From Psychromonas sp. SA13A (GTDB taxonomy: Bacteria; Pseudomonadota; Gammaproteobacteria; Enterobacterales; Psychromonadaceae), in contig NZ_WTKU01000003.1 of NCBI RefSeq assembly GCF_011378715.1, positions 1-64,000 on the forward strand: DNA of 64,000 nucleotides, written 5' to 3'. Both the position numbers and the translations under genes were made by a program. Below are positions 44,802 to 54,871 of the stretch, piece by piece (position 1 is the stretch's first letter; the number at the start of each line of letters is the position of its first letter). The notes under the pieces are model-generated. The model worked only from the letters and a program-made list of their open reading frames with translations. It searched no databases and was not told the DNA's origin.

Positions 44802-46418
44802 CTATAAGTCGAGTTTATAGGGACTATCCGGTAAAACGTTCTCCAAATCTGACCAAACATGGCGGGCAAAACCTGCTCCGGCTTCTTCGTACATGTTAAA
44901 AACTAAATGCACGCCTAATTCGTTTAATTCGACTTCATCGGTTTTATAGTGCGCTAATGCGGCGACTTTGAAGGTATGACCATCAATTTTATTTAATTGC
45001 TCTGCGGCATAACGATTACCATTATGGTCGGGCATGGCTAATAAAATTAACTTCACATTGTCTGTAAGTTGTAATTTGCTCCAAAAATCTGAATCCAATG
45101 CATCGCCGGTGATCACGCGACGACCTGCTTCACGATGTTGCACGGTGGTATGATGGTTGTAATCAATACCCATCACTTTTTCACCGTAGGTATCTTTTAA
45201 TGCGTCGTAAGCACCGACACCAATTCGGCCCATTCCCATTACTAAGATTTGAGCATCACCAACACGAACTGGTCGATCATCTTGATGTAAACGCGTTGAT
45301 TGGTAACGTTTTAAGGCTAAGCTATAACGCATATAAAGCGCATCAGCATATTTATTTAATAAAGCAGAAATAATAAAACTCAGGGAGACAGCAATGGCAA
45401 TAATAATTAACCAGTCCTGACTTAACCAACCTTTATGAGTTGCTAATGATGCGACAATTAAGCCGAACTCACTGTAATTGGCTAAACTGAAAGCAGCGAA
45501 TAATGAGGTACGTGAACGTAGTTTAAATTTACTTAAGGTTAAGAAGTAAAAGATGATTTTACCCGCTAATAAAAGGGATAAGATACCAGCGACCATAAGG
45601 TGATCAACGTTAGGCAGACCAGATAATCCAATACTTAAAAAGAAACAAACCAGAAACAGCTCTTTTAAATTAAACAATGACCGAGCCATCTCTTTAGCAC
45701 TAGGGTGACCTGCTAGCAGCATACCAGCAATCAAAGCACCTAAGTCAGCTTTCATACCGACACTTTCAAATAACCCCGCACCGACCACTAACGCTAAAAA
45801 GAAACCATATAGGACCAGTAGTTCACCATGCCCAGCCTTGTCTAATAGTTTATATAAAATAGGTCTGATTAAAGGTAAAGCCAGTAACCCTAGTGCCCAC
45901 AAAGAGGGGATTTTTCCGACTGAAATAGTTAAAAATAGTACCGCAAAAATATCCTGCATGATCAGGATACCAATGGCGATACGACCATAAAGAGAGTTAC
46001 TCTCACTCTTTTCTTCTAAAATTTTCACCGCAAATACGGTACTGGAAAAGCTTAATGCAAAGGCGATGAGGACAATGCCTGCAATATCTAACTCAGAGAA
46101 AAGTGAGACACCAATTTGTTTGATCGCAAATAGCAATAACGTATAAAACACAATACTGGAAACAAGGTGGATAGTCGTTCCTGCCCACACTTCGGATTTA
46201 AATAAAGTGCGAATGTTGAGTTTTAAGCCGATAGAAAAAAGCAACAAGGTCACGCCTAAATCTGCAAACGTTACTAAAGCATCGGTGGATTCAAAACCAA
46301 AAAAATTAAGGCTAAAACCGGCTAATAAAAAACCAACCATAGGCGGTAGTCCGGTTAAATTAATTAACATTCCAAAGCTAAAGGCAACGCCTATAAAGAG
46401 TAATATTGTGCTATCCAT
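44802..46418 (-). CDS. CPA2 (Kef-type) cation/proton antiporter with TrkA-N domain
   Basis: Inner-membrane antiporter of 538 residues: twelve or so membrane helices (about 1-370) and a cytoplasmic RCK/TrkA-N domain (about 388-530) with the nucleotide motif VMGMGRIGVGAYDAL. Kef-like proteins exchange K+ (or Na+) for H+ and can be gated by glutathione adducts or nucleotides. No KefF/KefG partner gene is adjacent, so it may be the YbaL-like or glutathione-independent type. Confidence 0.9.
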   Translation of the reverse strand: MDSTILLFIGVAFSFGMLINLTGLPPMVGFLLAGFSLNFFGFESTDALVTFADLGVTLLLFSIGLKLNIRTLFKSEVWAGTTIHLVSSIVFYTLLLFAIKQIGVSLFSELDIAGIVLIAFALSFSSTVFAVKILEEKSESNSLYGRIAIGILIMQDIFAVLFLTISVGKIPSLWALGLLALPLIRPILYKLLDKAGHGELLVLYGFFLALVVGAGLFESVGMKADLGALIAGMLLAGHPSAKEMARSLFNLKELFLVCFFLSIGLSGLPNVDHLMVAGILSLLLAGKIIFYFLTLSKFKLRSRTSLFAAFSLANYSEFGLIVASLATHKGWLSQDWLIIIAIAVSLSFIISALLNKYADALYMRYSLALKRYQSTRLHQDDRPVRVGDAQILVMGMGRIGVGAYDALKDTYGEKVMGIDYNHHTTVQHREAGRRVITGDALDSDFWSKLQLTDNVKLILLAMPDHNGNRYAAEQLNKIDGHTFKVAALAHYKTDEVELNELGVHLVFNMYEEAGAGFARHVWSDLENVLPDSPYKLDL

Positions 46419-46749
46419 GAGTTCTCTTATTGTAAATGGGTGATTGTTTTTATCTGAATTTAAGTTTTTAAATCATTTTCAGTATTGTTATTCAACATCT
46501 TTGAAATTTTAAGTCTTATTTTTTTATAAATATGTATTGTAAATATGCGTCGTAAATATATTTCTAAATTTTAGTGTCACCATTGTTATCTTTGTATTTT
46601 TTCATAAGCATGAAGAAAAAGGCATTACTTTACTTAAATAAATTTATGACCTTATTGCGACATAGTTTATGAGATTGGTGTAGCTAGGACAACGACTCAT
46701 TGCTTGAGAGGTCAGTACTCTTATCTGCAAATCGCATTTAAAAGTTCAC
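46419..46749. other. Intergenic region between the Sel1-repeat gene and the antiporter
   Basis: AT-rich, no gene recognised. It should hold the antiporter promoter. No clear terminator for the antiporter's upstream neighbour falls here, because both genes read on the minus strand away from it. Confidence 0.35.
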
Positions 46750-48480
46750 TTAAAACAATGTCATTGGAGTCGAAGTTGTTGATTCGGATTGTTGTTCTGA
46801 TTCAGGCCTGAATGCATGTTCCATTGATTGTTGCTGTTGGTTCTTTTGCAATTGCAGGTTTTGCGGTTGAATATATTCAACAAAAGTAGTGGTATCGGGC
46901 CAGAAACGATATACGTTTAATATAATACTGTCTTTCAGTGTCCATTGAAAACTCGCTTCACCTTTAAGTGCTTCACCAATAGATAAGTGGGGTTGCCCAT
47001 AACGTTCAGTTAATTGTTGTTTTATTTTACCTATCAATGCCGGATTATTACGGCCAACAAAAGTATAGGTAGCTTTGACGAATTGATTTTCTCGTGTGTA
47101 GTTAATGTTCAGCTCACTAGAGCCTTTGATCATGGCGCCGGTAAAATAACGATCTGCCCATTGACTATTATCTTCTGACAAAACTTTAATCGATTGCTGC
47201 TTTATTTTTTCACGTAATAAAGCGCGGTCGGCACAACTGATTAACTCAGAGAATAATAAAGTTGTCGCGGTAGCTAAACATTGCTCATGGCTTACTAGTT
47301 TTTCTAACTTTGTTTTTGCCCAAGTCTGCGATGCTTTTTTATACAATGCTATCGCTTCAGCTTTGTTAACCTTAGTAAAAATGCCATGTTCATAAAAGTA
47401 AGCTAATTTAGCATGCGCTAATTTAAAATCTAATGCGGAAGCATATTGATAATTTTTAAATGCCTTCTGTAAGTTTCTACTTATATCATGTGGATAACCA
47501 GAAGTACCATATTCATATATTTGTGCCAGTTGATAATAAGCTTGTGCGTGGTCACGGCGCGATGCTTGCGTATACCATTCTATAGCCACCTGAATATTTT
47601 TAGCGGTGCCTTTACCCATCTGTGATAAATAACCAAGTCGATATTGAGCATCGGTATTGCCTTGCAATGCCGCTTGACGAAACCAAACTAAAGCCTGTGG
47701 GAAATTTGCAGGTGAGCCTTGTCCTAGTTCTAACAATCGCCCTAATTGATAAGCTGAGGGGGAATAACCGTTATTAGCAGATTTTGTATAAAGCTGAATA
47801 GCTTTAGGGTAGCTTTGCTTTTCTCCTAAGCCTTTTTCATAAATCATCGCTAATTCATATTGAGCTGCAAAGTTTTTTTGATTCGCGGCTTTTTGATACC
47901 AATAAATGGATTTTTTATAGTCTTGCTTTATGCCTAAGTTATTATCGGGAGGGCTTTGATATAACTTACCTAAGCTTACTTGCGCATTAACATGACCTTG
48001 TTCTGCAGATTGTTGATACCAATAGATGCTTTGTTTGATGTCCCGTTCGGTGCCAATCGCGTTGAAATAATAATCACCCGCTTGGTATTGTGAAATGGCA
48101 TCACCTTGTTTTGCAGCGAGCAAAAAATAGTGCAGTGCTTGGCTATAATCTTGCTTAATACCAGCTCCTTTAGCATACATGGTCGCAGTTACATATTGTG
48201 CAGCAGGGTTACCTTGCATCGCTGCTTTTTGATACCAATAAATTGCTTTTTTGAAATCTTTTGGCACACCTTGTCCACTTTCATACATCCAACCGATTGT
48301 ATATTGAGCTGCAGGGTCGCCTTGTGTTGCGAGTGGAAGCCAGATTTGTACTGCTTTTTTATAATTTCCAGACTGCGCTGCTTCATAGCCATCGGTGAAT
48401 TTAGCTTGCGCGAAAAGGTGTCCTGAAAAACAGAACAGTAAAATAGATGAAATAAGTAAGAGGGGTACTTTCAGCATCAT
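46750..48480 (-). CDS. Exported Sel1-repeat protein
   Basis: About 576 residues: signal peptide (LKVPLLLISSILLFCFSG, cleaved near FAQA) and roughly nine Sel1-type repeats (about 25-370) of the pattern AxxxYxLGxxYxxGxGxxxDxxKAxxWYxKAAxxG. A different C-terminal domain follows (about 400-540), ending in a Gln/Ser-rich tail. Sel1 arrays scaffold protein complexes; the product is likely periplasmic. The start at 48480 gives a better signal peptide than the first ATG (48498), but neither has a strong ribosome site. Pathway unknown. Confidence 0.8.
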   Translation of the reverse strand: MMLKVPLLLISSILLFCFSGHLFAQAKFTDGYEAAQSGNYKKAVQIWLPLATQGDPAAQYTIGWMYESGQGVPKDFKKAIYWYQKAAMQGNPAAQYVTATMYAKGAGIKQDYSQALHYFLLAAKQGDAISQYQAGDYYFNAIGTERDIKQSIYWYQQSAEQGHVNAQVSLGKLYQSPPDNNLGIKQDYKKSIYWYQKAANQKNFAAQYELAMIYEKGLGEKQSYPKAIQLYTKSANNGYSPSAYQLGRLLELGQGSPANFPQALVWFRQAALQGNTDAQYRLGYLSQMGKGTAKNIQVAIEWYTQASRRDHAQAYYQLAQIYEYGTSGYPHDISRNLQKAFKNYQYASALDFKLAHAKLAYFYEHGIFTKVNKAEAIALYKKASQTWAKTKLEKLVSHEQCLATATTLLFSELISCADRALLREKIKQQSIKVLSEDNSQWADRYFTGAMIKGSSELNINYTRENQFVKATYTFVGRNNPALIGKIKQQLTERYGQPHLSIGEALKGEASFQWTLKDSIILNVYRFWPDTTTFVEYIQPQNLQLQKNQQQQSMEHAFRPESEQQSESTTSTPMTLF

Positions 48481-48617
48481 GCCGATGATAAATTCCATGT
48501 ATAAAAAATTGATATCATTTTATTATAACACTACCCATTTAGTTAGGCTTATTTATATTTATTTAATGAGAAGTAGTATCAGTCAAATTAATATTGGTCA
48601 GCTCATTAATTTTATAT

Positions 48618-48646
48618 CAAAAATCAGTTTACCTTGCTGATTTTTG
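48618..48646 (-). terminator. Hairpin downstream of the small cupin gene
   Basis: caaaaatcag (48618-48627) pairs with ctgatttttg (48637-48646) around a 9-base loop; the A/T-rich arm supplies the T run. It is about 100 bp after the cupin stop on the minus strand. Confidence 0.6.
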
Positions 48647-48746
48647 TATCTTTAAAGGTAACGAGTATAAACTCTCTCAATGAAAATATGAGCAAAAATA
48701 TCCAGAGTTTGAGCACTAATCATTGCTTAAAAACAGCTGATGTTAT

Positions 48747-49208
48747 TTATATTAAGGGCTTGTTTTGAATTGAGGTAATTATTTTTTTAATGTCTTCTTC
48801 TGATAGGTGCTTGGTCGCTTTATCTAAATCGCTATTTCCAAACCAATCATGGCTTATTGATGCACCTTGTTTAATGGTGTGTATGACTGAATCAGCAGAC
48901 AGATATAAGTTGTGGATTATAAGAGGTTGTACCGAAAAGGTATCCCCAGTATTGGCTATTTCTAAAGACAATACGCCATCAATTAAACTAGCCACGGCCA
49001 CCCAACCTTTTTGTACAATATATGTTTCTTTAATCGCTTGATGATGATGGCTGTTTTGCCAGACCCCATGCTTTGCGTTTACAGTTCGTATATAGGAACT
49101 TCCATCCTCACTTATTAATCTAAAGCGCAGCTCTCCACTTTGCATTTTTTCGTGTTGAAATGTGATCCCATAATCACTTGTTGCAATGTTATTAGTAATT
49201 TTAGCCAT
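48747..49208 (-). CDS. Small cupin-like protein
   Basis: 153 residues, single beta-barrel. The likely metal site is in SHHHQAIKETYIVQKGWVAVAS (parts, about 53-75; HHH and E) and IHNLYLSADSVIHTIK (about 98-113). The RmlC/WbuC-like cupin fold is probable. Substrate unknown. Monocistronic with its own hairpin terminator. Confidence 0.65.
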   Translation of the reverse strand: MAKITNNIATSDYGITFQHEKMQSGELRFRLISEDGSSYIRTVNAKHGVWQNSHHHQAIKETYIVQKGWVAVASLIDGVLSLEIANTGDTFSVQPLIIHNLYLSADSVIHTIKQGASISHDWFGNSDLDKATKHLSEEDIKKIITSIQNKPLI

Positions 49209-49445
49209 AATTATTCCATTTAAGAAAAGCTTTAAAGAATAACTTTATAATACCTTCAAAATACCAATCCTACTAAATAGATGCTCAATATTGTTGGTTA
49301 ATATTACATCGTTTTTGCTTAATTAGTCTGCTAAAAGCAGAAGGCTCTGGGCCTAAATCGTTATAATGGTTAGCTCTGATTAAATGTGAAACTTAGTATT
49401 ATTGTTCTTCGAGTGAAATAGAAGGGGGGGAGTTGAGAGATAAAG

Positions 49446-49468
49446 AGCAAAACAGCATGTGTGCTGTT
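49446..49468 (-). terminator. Intrinsic terminator at the yfaE end
   Basis: aacagca-tgtg-tgctgtt hairpin (49451-49468) with a TTTT tail on the minus strand; the right arm overlaps the yfaE stop codon. It closes the nrdB-yfaE unit. The spacer 49208-49445 shows no other feature except a G run (about 49424-49430). Confidence 0.65.
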
Positions 49469-49718
49469 ATTGACTCTTAATACAGATGTCGTCTTCGCTT
49501 TTGCTGCAGCAGAGTAATACTTCACCATCTTTCAAATAAGCTAATGGGAAATCGCTATAATTTGCAGTGCCAGCTAGCAAAATAGAACGGCAAGCGCCAC
49601 AGTGCCCATCTCGACAATGAAACTCAACGGACACCGCTTGAGACTCTAAATTCTCAAGCAATGTCTTGTTCGGATCAAGCGGGTAGGGTTTGCCGTTATA
49701 AGTCAGTGTTGATGACAT
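49467..49718 (-). CDS. yfaE: YfaE 2Fe-2S ferredoxin for NrdB maintenance
   Basis: Small ferredoxin of 83 residues that supplies electrons to rebuild the diiron-tyrosyl radical cofactor of class Ia NrdB. Plant-type cluster ligands are seen in HCRDGHCGACRS (about 34-45) and CCS (about 69-71). It follows nrdB by 13 bp on the same strand, the classical order. Confidence 0.95.
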   Translation of the reverse strand: MSSTLTYNGKPYPLDPNKTLLENLESQAVSVEFHCRDGHCGACRSILLAGTANYSDFPLAYLKDGEVLLCCSKSEDDICIKSQ

Positions 49719-49731
49719 TTTTTAAACTGTT

Positions 49732-50877
49732 TTACAGTTCAAAAGTACTAAGATCTGCACTGTCCACGGAACTGTTAATTTGTCCTACTAAGTAAGAACT
49801 AATTTCTGCTTCCTGCGGTGCAACTTGTACATTGTCACTGACTAACCAATGGTTAATCCAAGGGATTGGGTTACTTTTAACTTCAAAGGGTGCTTCATAA
49901 CCAATCGCTTGCATACGTTGGTTAGCAATGTATTCAACGTATTGACATAAAATTTGTTCATTTAAGCCGATCATTGAGCCATCTTTAAACAGGTATTGTG
50001 CCCATTCTTTCTCTTGCTCAGCGGCTTTCATGAAAATAGCGCGACCTTCAGCAAAACACTCTAACGCTATCTCTGCCATTTCTGGATCATCTTTACCGTC
50101 AGCCCATAGATTTAACATTTGCTGTGTAGAGTTCAAGTGTAACGCTTCATCACGAGCAATCAACTTGATGATTTTTGCATTACCTTCTAATAAATCACGC
50201 TCAGCAAAAGCAAATGAACAAGCAAATGACACGTAGAAACGGATCGCTTCTAAGGCATTCGTTGAACAGATACATAGATATAATTTTTTCTTAATATCAC
50301 GTAGTGTTAATGCTTCTGTTTTACCTTGAATATTGACGTATTTTACTTCCGTTTGCTCAAATCCGTGTAACTGCATGAATTGCACTGCATGGATAAGTTC
50401 ATCGTAATAAAAAGAGATATCGATAGCACGTTTTTGAATCTCATTATTATTAACAATATCTTCAAATACTTCATTCGGGTCAGTAAATAGGTTACGTAAA
50501 ATATGCGTGTAACTACGGCTATGAATTGTTTCTGAGAAAGCCCATGTTTCAATCCAAGTTTCTAACTCAGGTAATGAAACAATCGGTAGTAGTGCAACAT
50601 TTGGGCTACGGCCTTGAATTGAATCCAACAGCGTTTGATATTTTAAGTTAGAGATAAAAATATGCTGTTCATGATCCGGTAGATTTAAAAAATCGATGCG
50701 ATCACGGCTAACGTCAATTTCTTCTGGACGCCAAAAGAAAGACAGCTGTTTTTCAATAAGCTTCTCAAATACCTCAAATTTTTGTTGATCGTAACGAGCC
50801 ACGTTAACTGGGTTACCAAAGAACATAGGTTCTTTCATAGCATCGTTGGAAAGGGTTGAGAATGTTGTATAAGCCAT
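49732..50877 (-). CDS. nrdB: Class Ia ribonucleotide reductase beta subunit
   Basis: Forms the tyrosyl radical that starts ribonucleotide reduction in NrdA. In the 381-residue protein the metal ligands D85, E116 and H119, the radical Y123 ([10 protein letters not shown]) and the second set near RDEALH (about 233-239) are all present, numbered one higher than in E. coli. It is co-transcribed with yfaE. Unlike the usual nrdA-nrdB order with a short gap, nrdA is about 8.7 kb upstream. The 111-bp leader has no visible NrdR box. Confidence 0.97.
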   Translation of the reverse strand: MAYTTFSTLSNDAMKEPMFFGNPVNVARYDQQKFEVFEKLIEKQLSFFWRPEEIDVSRDRIDFLNLPDHEQHIFISNLKYQTLLDSIQGRSPNVALLPIVSLPELETWIETWAFSETIHSRSYTHILRNLFTDPNEVFEDIVNNNEIQKRAIDISFYYDELIHAVQFMQLHGFEQTEVKYVNIQGKTEALTLRDIKKKLYLCICSTNALEAIRFYVSFACSFAFAERDLLEGNAKIIKLIARDEALHLNSTQQMLNLWADGKDDPEMAEIALECFAEGRAIFMKAAEQEKEWAQYLFKDGSMIGLNEQILCQYVEYIANQRMQAIGYEAPFEVKSNPIPWINHWLVSDNVQVAPQEAEISSYLVGQINSSVDSADLSTFEL

Positions 50878-50988
50878 GTGACTCTCCGTCAGAATTCTAA
50901 TTTCGCGTATCTTAACAACTTACTACGATCCGATCACGGCTTTAGTTTAATTTTGTTTTTATTTTTAATGCAAAAAAATAATGCAACC

Positions 50989-51798
50989 TTATTTTTTGTG
51001 CTTAAAAGGCATAGTCAATAATCCCCACAAATTTGCATTGTCTTTTGCATCTGGAAATTCTGTGATACCAATATCGATCTCCAAATCGGGTTTAGTGGCT
51101 TGTGCAGAATAACTACCAAATAATCGATCCCACCATATGACACTGAAACCATAATTCGAGTTACTTTCTTTAAATAACTGGCTGTGGTGAATACGATGTA
51201 ATATCTGAGTCATTAAAATTAATCGTGTTATTTTCTCTACTTTTTTAGGTAAGCGTATATTGGCGTGATTAAACAAAGCAAACCCGTTTAATAGCACTTC
51301 AAATAAGATAACCGCATAGGCTGGAATGCCTAAAGTCATGATTGCAATTGCTTTAATAAACAGGCTCGCAACAATCTCTAATGGGTGAAAACGCAACCCT
51401 GTACTGGCATCTACATGTAAATCTGCATGGTGTACTTTATGTAGTTGCCATAGTAAGGGCACTTTATGAAATAATCGATGCTGCCAATAAATGAGCATAT
51501 CTAACAACAGTAAACTGAAGGTAATAGTTAGCCAACCTGGTAGTTGAACAAGATTAAATAACCCCCATTGCTGTTCAGTGCAATAAAGTGCAAATCCTGT
51601 TAATCCAAGGGGAAGGGCTAATCTCGCGGATAAACCGGAGATAAAAACAATACCAAAGTTACCGATTAAACGTGTTGTTTTTGTGGGGGCTGTTTTTGTT
51701 GTGGGTAGCTGTCGTGCAGGGAAAGCATGCTCCCAGCCTATCATTACCGCTAATATAGTAAAAAATATACCTAGTCGAATAAGTGCATCATCAGCCAT
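50989..51798 (-). CDS. Fatty-acid-hydroxylase / sterol-desaturase family membrane protein
   Basis: Integral membrane di-iron enzyme family. The 269-residue protein has about five helices and the histidine boxes HRLFH, HKVHH and HRIHH (about residues 107-111, 120-124 and 202-206), with HPLE between them. It likely hydroxylates or desaturates a lipid chain or cleaves an ether lipid. It is the last gene of a seven-gene operon and starts 2 bp after the CDP-alcohol phosphatidyltransferase stop, so both probably act on the same membrane lipid. The substrate is unknown. Confidence 0.88.
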   Translation of the reverse strand: MADDALIRLGIFFTILAVMIGWEHAFPARQLPTTKTAPTKTTRLIGNFGIVFISGLSARLALPLGLTGFALYCTEQQWGLFNLVQLPGWLTITFSLLLLDMLIYWQHRLFHKVPLLWQLHKVHHADLHVDASTGLRFHPLEIVASLFIKAIAIMTLGIPAYAVILFEVLLNGFALFNHANIRLPKKVEKITRLILMTQILHRIHHSQLFKESNSNYGFSVIWWDRLFGSYSAQATKPDLEIDIGITEFPDAKDNANLWGLLTMPFKHKK

Positions 51799-51800
51799 GG

Positions 51801-52454
51801 TTATTTATCCTGCTCTTTGCTTTGTTGAGCATCCGTAACAGTATGACTTTTTAACGTTTGGTAACCGCCATTGATGCGAGTAAAAATAGTGATCGCTCCT
51901 AAAAAAGCAAAACTGTAAGCCAATTCAGGAAAGTAAGCTGGCCATAAACAAAAAGCCACAAAAAAGGCGATAGTTTCTGTGCCCTCGGTCAAACCATTTA
52001 AAAAATAAAAACTCTTATTAGCAAACTGTGGACGTGCTAGGTTTAATTTTTCAGCGGGAATAGCAAAGGCTAAAAAGCTTGAACCTGTGCCAATAAAGAC
52101 GGTTAATAATACCGATGCGGCTAATGCATTTTGAACCGGATCCGCTAAAGCAAAGCCTAAGGGAATAGCAGCATAGAACAAAAAATCGACACAAATATCT
52201 AAAAAACCACCCGCGCTACTACTACGTTGTTGATAACGAGCCAGCGCACCATCTAAACCATCAAAGACACGATTAAGGATGATCATCACTAAAGCTGCTG
52301 TCCAAAGTTGTGCCGCTAATAAAGGAACCGCTAATAAACCAATAACAAAACCAACCACGGTAATTTGATCCGCGTGTACACCACGTTTATCTAGTTGCGT
52401 TACTAAGGGCATTAATAAGGGTTTGATGTAGGGAGTGACAAATTTATCTAGCAT
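51801..52454 (-). CDS. ynjF: CDP-alcohol phosphatidyltransferase (YnjF-like)
   Basis: Membrane enzyme that moves a CDP-activated group onto an alcohol, as in phospholipid head-group synthesis. The 217-residue protein has the family motif DGLDGALAR-x8-GGFLDICVD (about residues 65-90), with all catalytic aspartates. Six membrane helices are likely. In E. coli ynjF sits beside ynjBCD; the same set is found here (21 bp after ynjD). The alcohol acceptor is not known. Confidence 0.88.
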   Translation of the reverse strand: MLDKFVTPYIKPLLMPLVTQLDKRGVHADQITVVGFVIGLLAVPLLAAQLWTAALVMIILNRVFDGLDGALARYQQRSSSAGGFLDICVDFLFYAAIPLGFALADPVQNALAASVLLTVFIGTGSSFLAFAIPAEKLNLARPQFANKSFYFLNGLTEGTETIAFFVAFCLWPAYFPELAYSFAFLGAITIFTRINGGYQTLKSHTVTDAQQSKEQDK

Positions 52455-52475
52455 CTCTTTTCCTATTATTTGGTT

Positions 52476-53153
52476 TTATGAAGCGACTTCATTTAAAGAT
52501 ACAGTATCTAATGTGATCACTTTACCCTGTGCTGCAAGCGCATCACTTTGGTCATGTGTCACCATCACCGCAGGTAAGCTATAACGCTGTATTTGTTCAA
52601 ACACTAATTGGCGCGTTTCTTGGCGCAATTGGCTATCTAATTTACTGAAAGGTTCATCTAATAAAATTGCTTTTGGTTTGCTTAATAATACACGTAACAA
52701 AGCAACTCGCGCTTGTTGACCACCCGATAATTGTTGTGGACAACGTTTTTCCATGCCAGCAAGACCTACTTGATTTAATGCTTCGCTAATTTCATCTTGA
52801 CGCGTTTGTTTATCACCCTTAGGCATCGCAAAGGCAATATTGCCTGCTACGGTTAGATGCGGAAACAATAAAGGATCTTGATATAACAAACCAATATGGC
52901 GAAGGTGGCTTGCGGTATTAGTGATATCTTGGCCATTTAAATACAGCTCTCCAGTGGCAGTAAAATCGCTGGGTAACATGCCTACTAACCAATTTAACAA
53001 GGTCGATTTACCACTACCAGAAGGCCCCATAATGGTTAGCACTTCACCGCCTTTAACTTCTTCATTAAGAGATAATAAAGACGTTCCTTGTTGTTTCAAT
53101 TGCAAGTGACTAATGTTCAGTGATGGTATTTTCTGAGTCAATGTTGATTTCAT
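52476..53153 (-). CDS. ynjD: ABC transporter ATP-binding protein (YnjD-like)
   Basis: Drives the YnjBC importer. The 225-residue protein has Walker A GPSGSGKST (about 43-51), the Q-loop, signature LSGGQQ (about 141-146), Walker B AILLDEP (about 161-167) and the H-loop VTHDQSD (about 198-204). It is 8 bp after the permease gene. Confidence 0.95.
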   Translation of the reverse strand: MKSTLTQKIPSLNISHLQLKQQGTSLLSLNEEVKGGEVLTIMGPSGSGKSTLLNWLVGMLPSDFTATGELYLNGQDITNTASHLRHIGLLYQDPLLFPHLTVAGNIAFAMPKGDKQTRQDEISEALNQVGLAGMEKRCPQQLSGGQQARVALLRVLLSKPKAILLDEPFSKLDSQLRQETRQLVFEQIQRYSLPAVMVTHDQSDALAAQGKVITLDTVSLNEVAS

Positions 53154-53161
53154 TTGATTTC

Positions 53162-54871
53162 CTAACCTCTCTTACGAAAGAAAAATTTTGGTACAGCCCA
53201 AGCTAATATAAAAAATAGTGCAGGTAATAACATCTGCATTAATGCGTAAACCGCACTGGTTCTTCTACTCGCACCATTAGCAAGGGTAACCGCTTCCGTT
53301 GTGATGGTATTAATTCGACCTGCACCCGATAACAGCGTCGGTAAATATTGGCTAAAGCTAATAGCTAAACCTAACGCGCTGGCAATTAAAATAGGTGAGA
53401 TTAAAAGTGGCAATTTTAACTGCCAAAATATTTTTGAGGGCGGCACGCCAAGACTTGCTGCTACTGAGCTAAAGCGAGGATCTAAACGACGATAGCTGTT
53501 GGCCAGAGATAAAAACACATAGGGTAAAACAAACAATAAATGCGAAAAAACAACATTAACATAAGCATGTTGGCTGTTTACTTGCTCAAATAACCAAACG
53601 ATGCCAAATAGAAAAGCGATACTTGGAATAAGCAACGGTAGATAAATAATAAAACCACTGATCGCAGAGATGGTTTTAGTATTTTGTTGTTCAGCTTCAA
53701 GTACCAGCAATGTTAACGCAATAGCAATTAAAGTAGTGCTGATGGCTATTACCAATGTGTTAAATAAGGGCGTTTGCATCTGTAATAAGGCCGATGTCCA
53801 ATGCAAGCTAACCAGTTGTTGCGGCAGAATATCAGGGTAGGACCAAAAACCTGCAAAAGACCATAACACCATTGCAACTAAGGCTAAGCCAATAATGGTG
53901 AGCATCGCGACTGTGATCATATCTGTTAATCGTTTGATTAACATGCCGCCGTGTTCTCGTTCGCCATTAATTAAAAATGCCGCGCTGCACTTTTTAACCA
54001 ATAATTCTAATAACCACCAACTACCTAATAACGAGAGAGTAATTACAATTTGTAAAATTGCCCCCGATGACGCTTTAATACGTAAGCTTAAATCAACATC
54101 GCTAAACCACTGCATGATTGCAACGGCTAAGGTTGGGGGAGTGTTTGGTCCTAAAATTAAGGGAATTTCTACACTCGCGCTTGAATAAGCTAATACTGCG
54201 AGAAGCGGTAAACGCATATAACCGTAAAGGCTTGGTAAAATGACTTTAAAAAAGCCAGTCATTGGGCAATAGCCTAAACTTGATGCCACTTTATGTTGTG
54301 CTCGAAGGGTTTTACCAATTTCAGGTTGTGCTAATACCCCTAGGGCGATTAACAGTAAAAAGGGGAGTTCTTTAAGGGTCAGTCCGAAGATGATGCTTAA
54401 GCCATAGGGATCATGTGGCAGAAGCCAATCTGGTGGAGTGTCCCAACCTGTTAACCAAGGTGAAACAAGTCGAGATAAAAAACCAGAAGGGGTGATTAAA
54501 AAACCAATTGCTATCGCGGCTGCTGCATGAGGAATAACTAATATCGGGCCTAATAAACGCTGGATCCGTTTTAACCATGGGCTATTAAAATAACTTGCGA
54601 GTATTAAAATAGTGATTATAAAAGCTAATAATGTACTGACTAAGCTTGTACCAAAGCTGAGCAATACCATACGCTCAATGCCTGGAGTTTGAAAAAGTTG
54701 AACAAACCCAAACAAACCAAATTCATGCGCACCAAGTGCGGGAAACCAACCAAAAGCAGGTAACAACACACCTAATAGACCACCTAATACAGGCACTACT
54801 AATAATGCAATTAACAGGTATGGACTATTACGCACTACACGCGTAAACAGGGTATTAGCAACTATCATCAT
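53162..54871 (-). CDS. ynjC: ABC transporter permease, double-length (YnjC-like)
   Basis: Inner-membrane permease of 569 residues with two fused binding-protein-dependent transport domains, each with about six helices and an EAA-type loop (KVASSLGYCPMTGFFKVILP near 200; SVAASLGVPPSKIFWQLKLPL near 490). This is the ThiP/AfuB-like layout of YnjC. The ATG at 54871 overlaps the ynjB TGA (ATGA), the best start. An ATG three bases later is equally possible. Confidence 0.92.
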   Translation of the reverse strand: MMIVANTLFTRVVRNSPYLLIALLVVPVLGGLLGVLLPAFGWFPALGAHEFGLFGFVQLFQTPGIERMVLLSFGTSLVSTLLAFIITILILASYFNSPWLKRIQRLLGPILVIPHAAAAIAIGFLITPSGFLSRLVSPWLTGWDTPPDWLLPHDPYGLSIIFGLTLKELPFLLLIALGVLAQPEIGKTLRAQHKVASSLGYCPMTGFFKVILPSLYGYMRLPLLAVLAYSSASVEIPLILGPNTPPTLAVAIMQWFSDVDLSLRIKASSGAILQIVITLSLLGSWWLLELLVKKCSAAFLINGEREHGGMLIKRLTDMITVAMLTIIGLALVAMVLWSFAGFWSYPDILPQQLVSLHWTSALLQMQTPLFNTLVIAISTTLIAIALTLLVLEAEQQNTKTISAISGFIIYLPLLIPSIAFLFGIVWLFEQVNSQHAYVNVVFSHLLFVLPYVFLSLANSYRRLDPRFSSVAASLGVPPSKIFWQLKLPLLISPILIASALGLAISFSQYLPTLLSGAGRINTITTEAVTLANGASRRTSAVYALMQMLLPALFFILAWAVPKFFFRKRG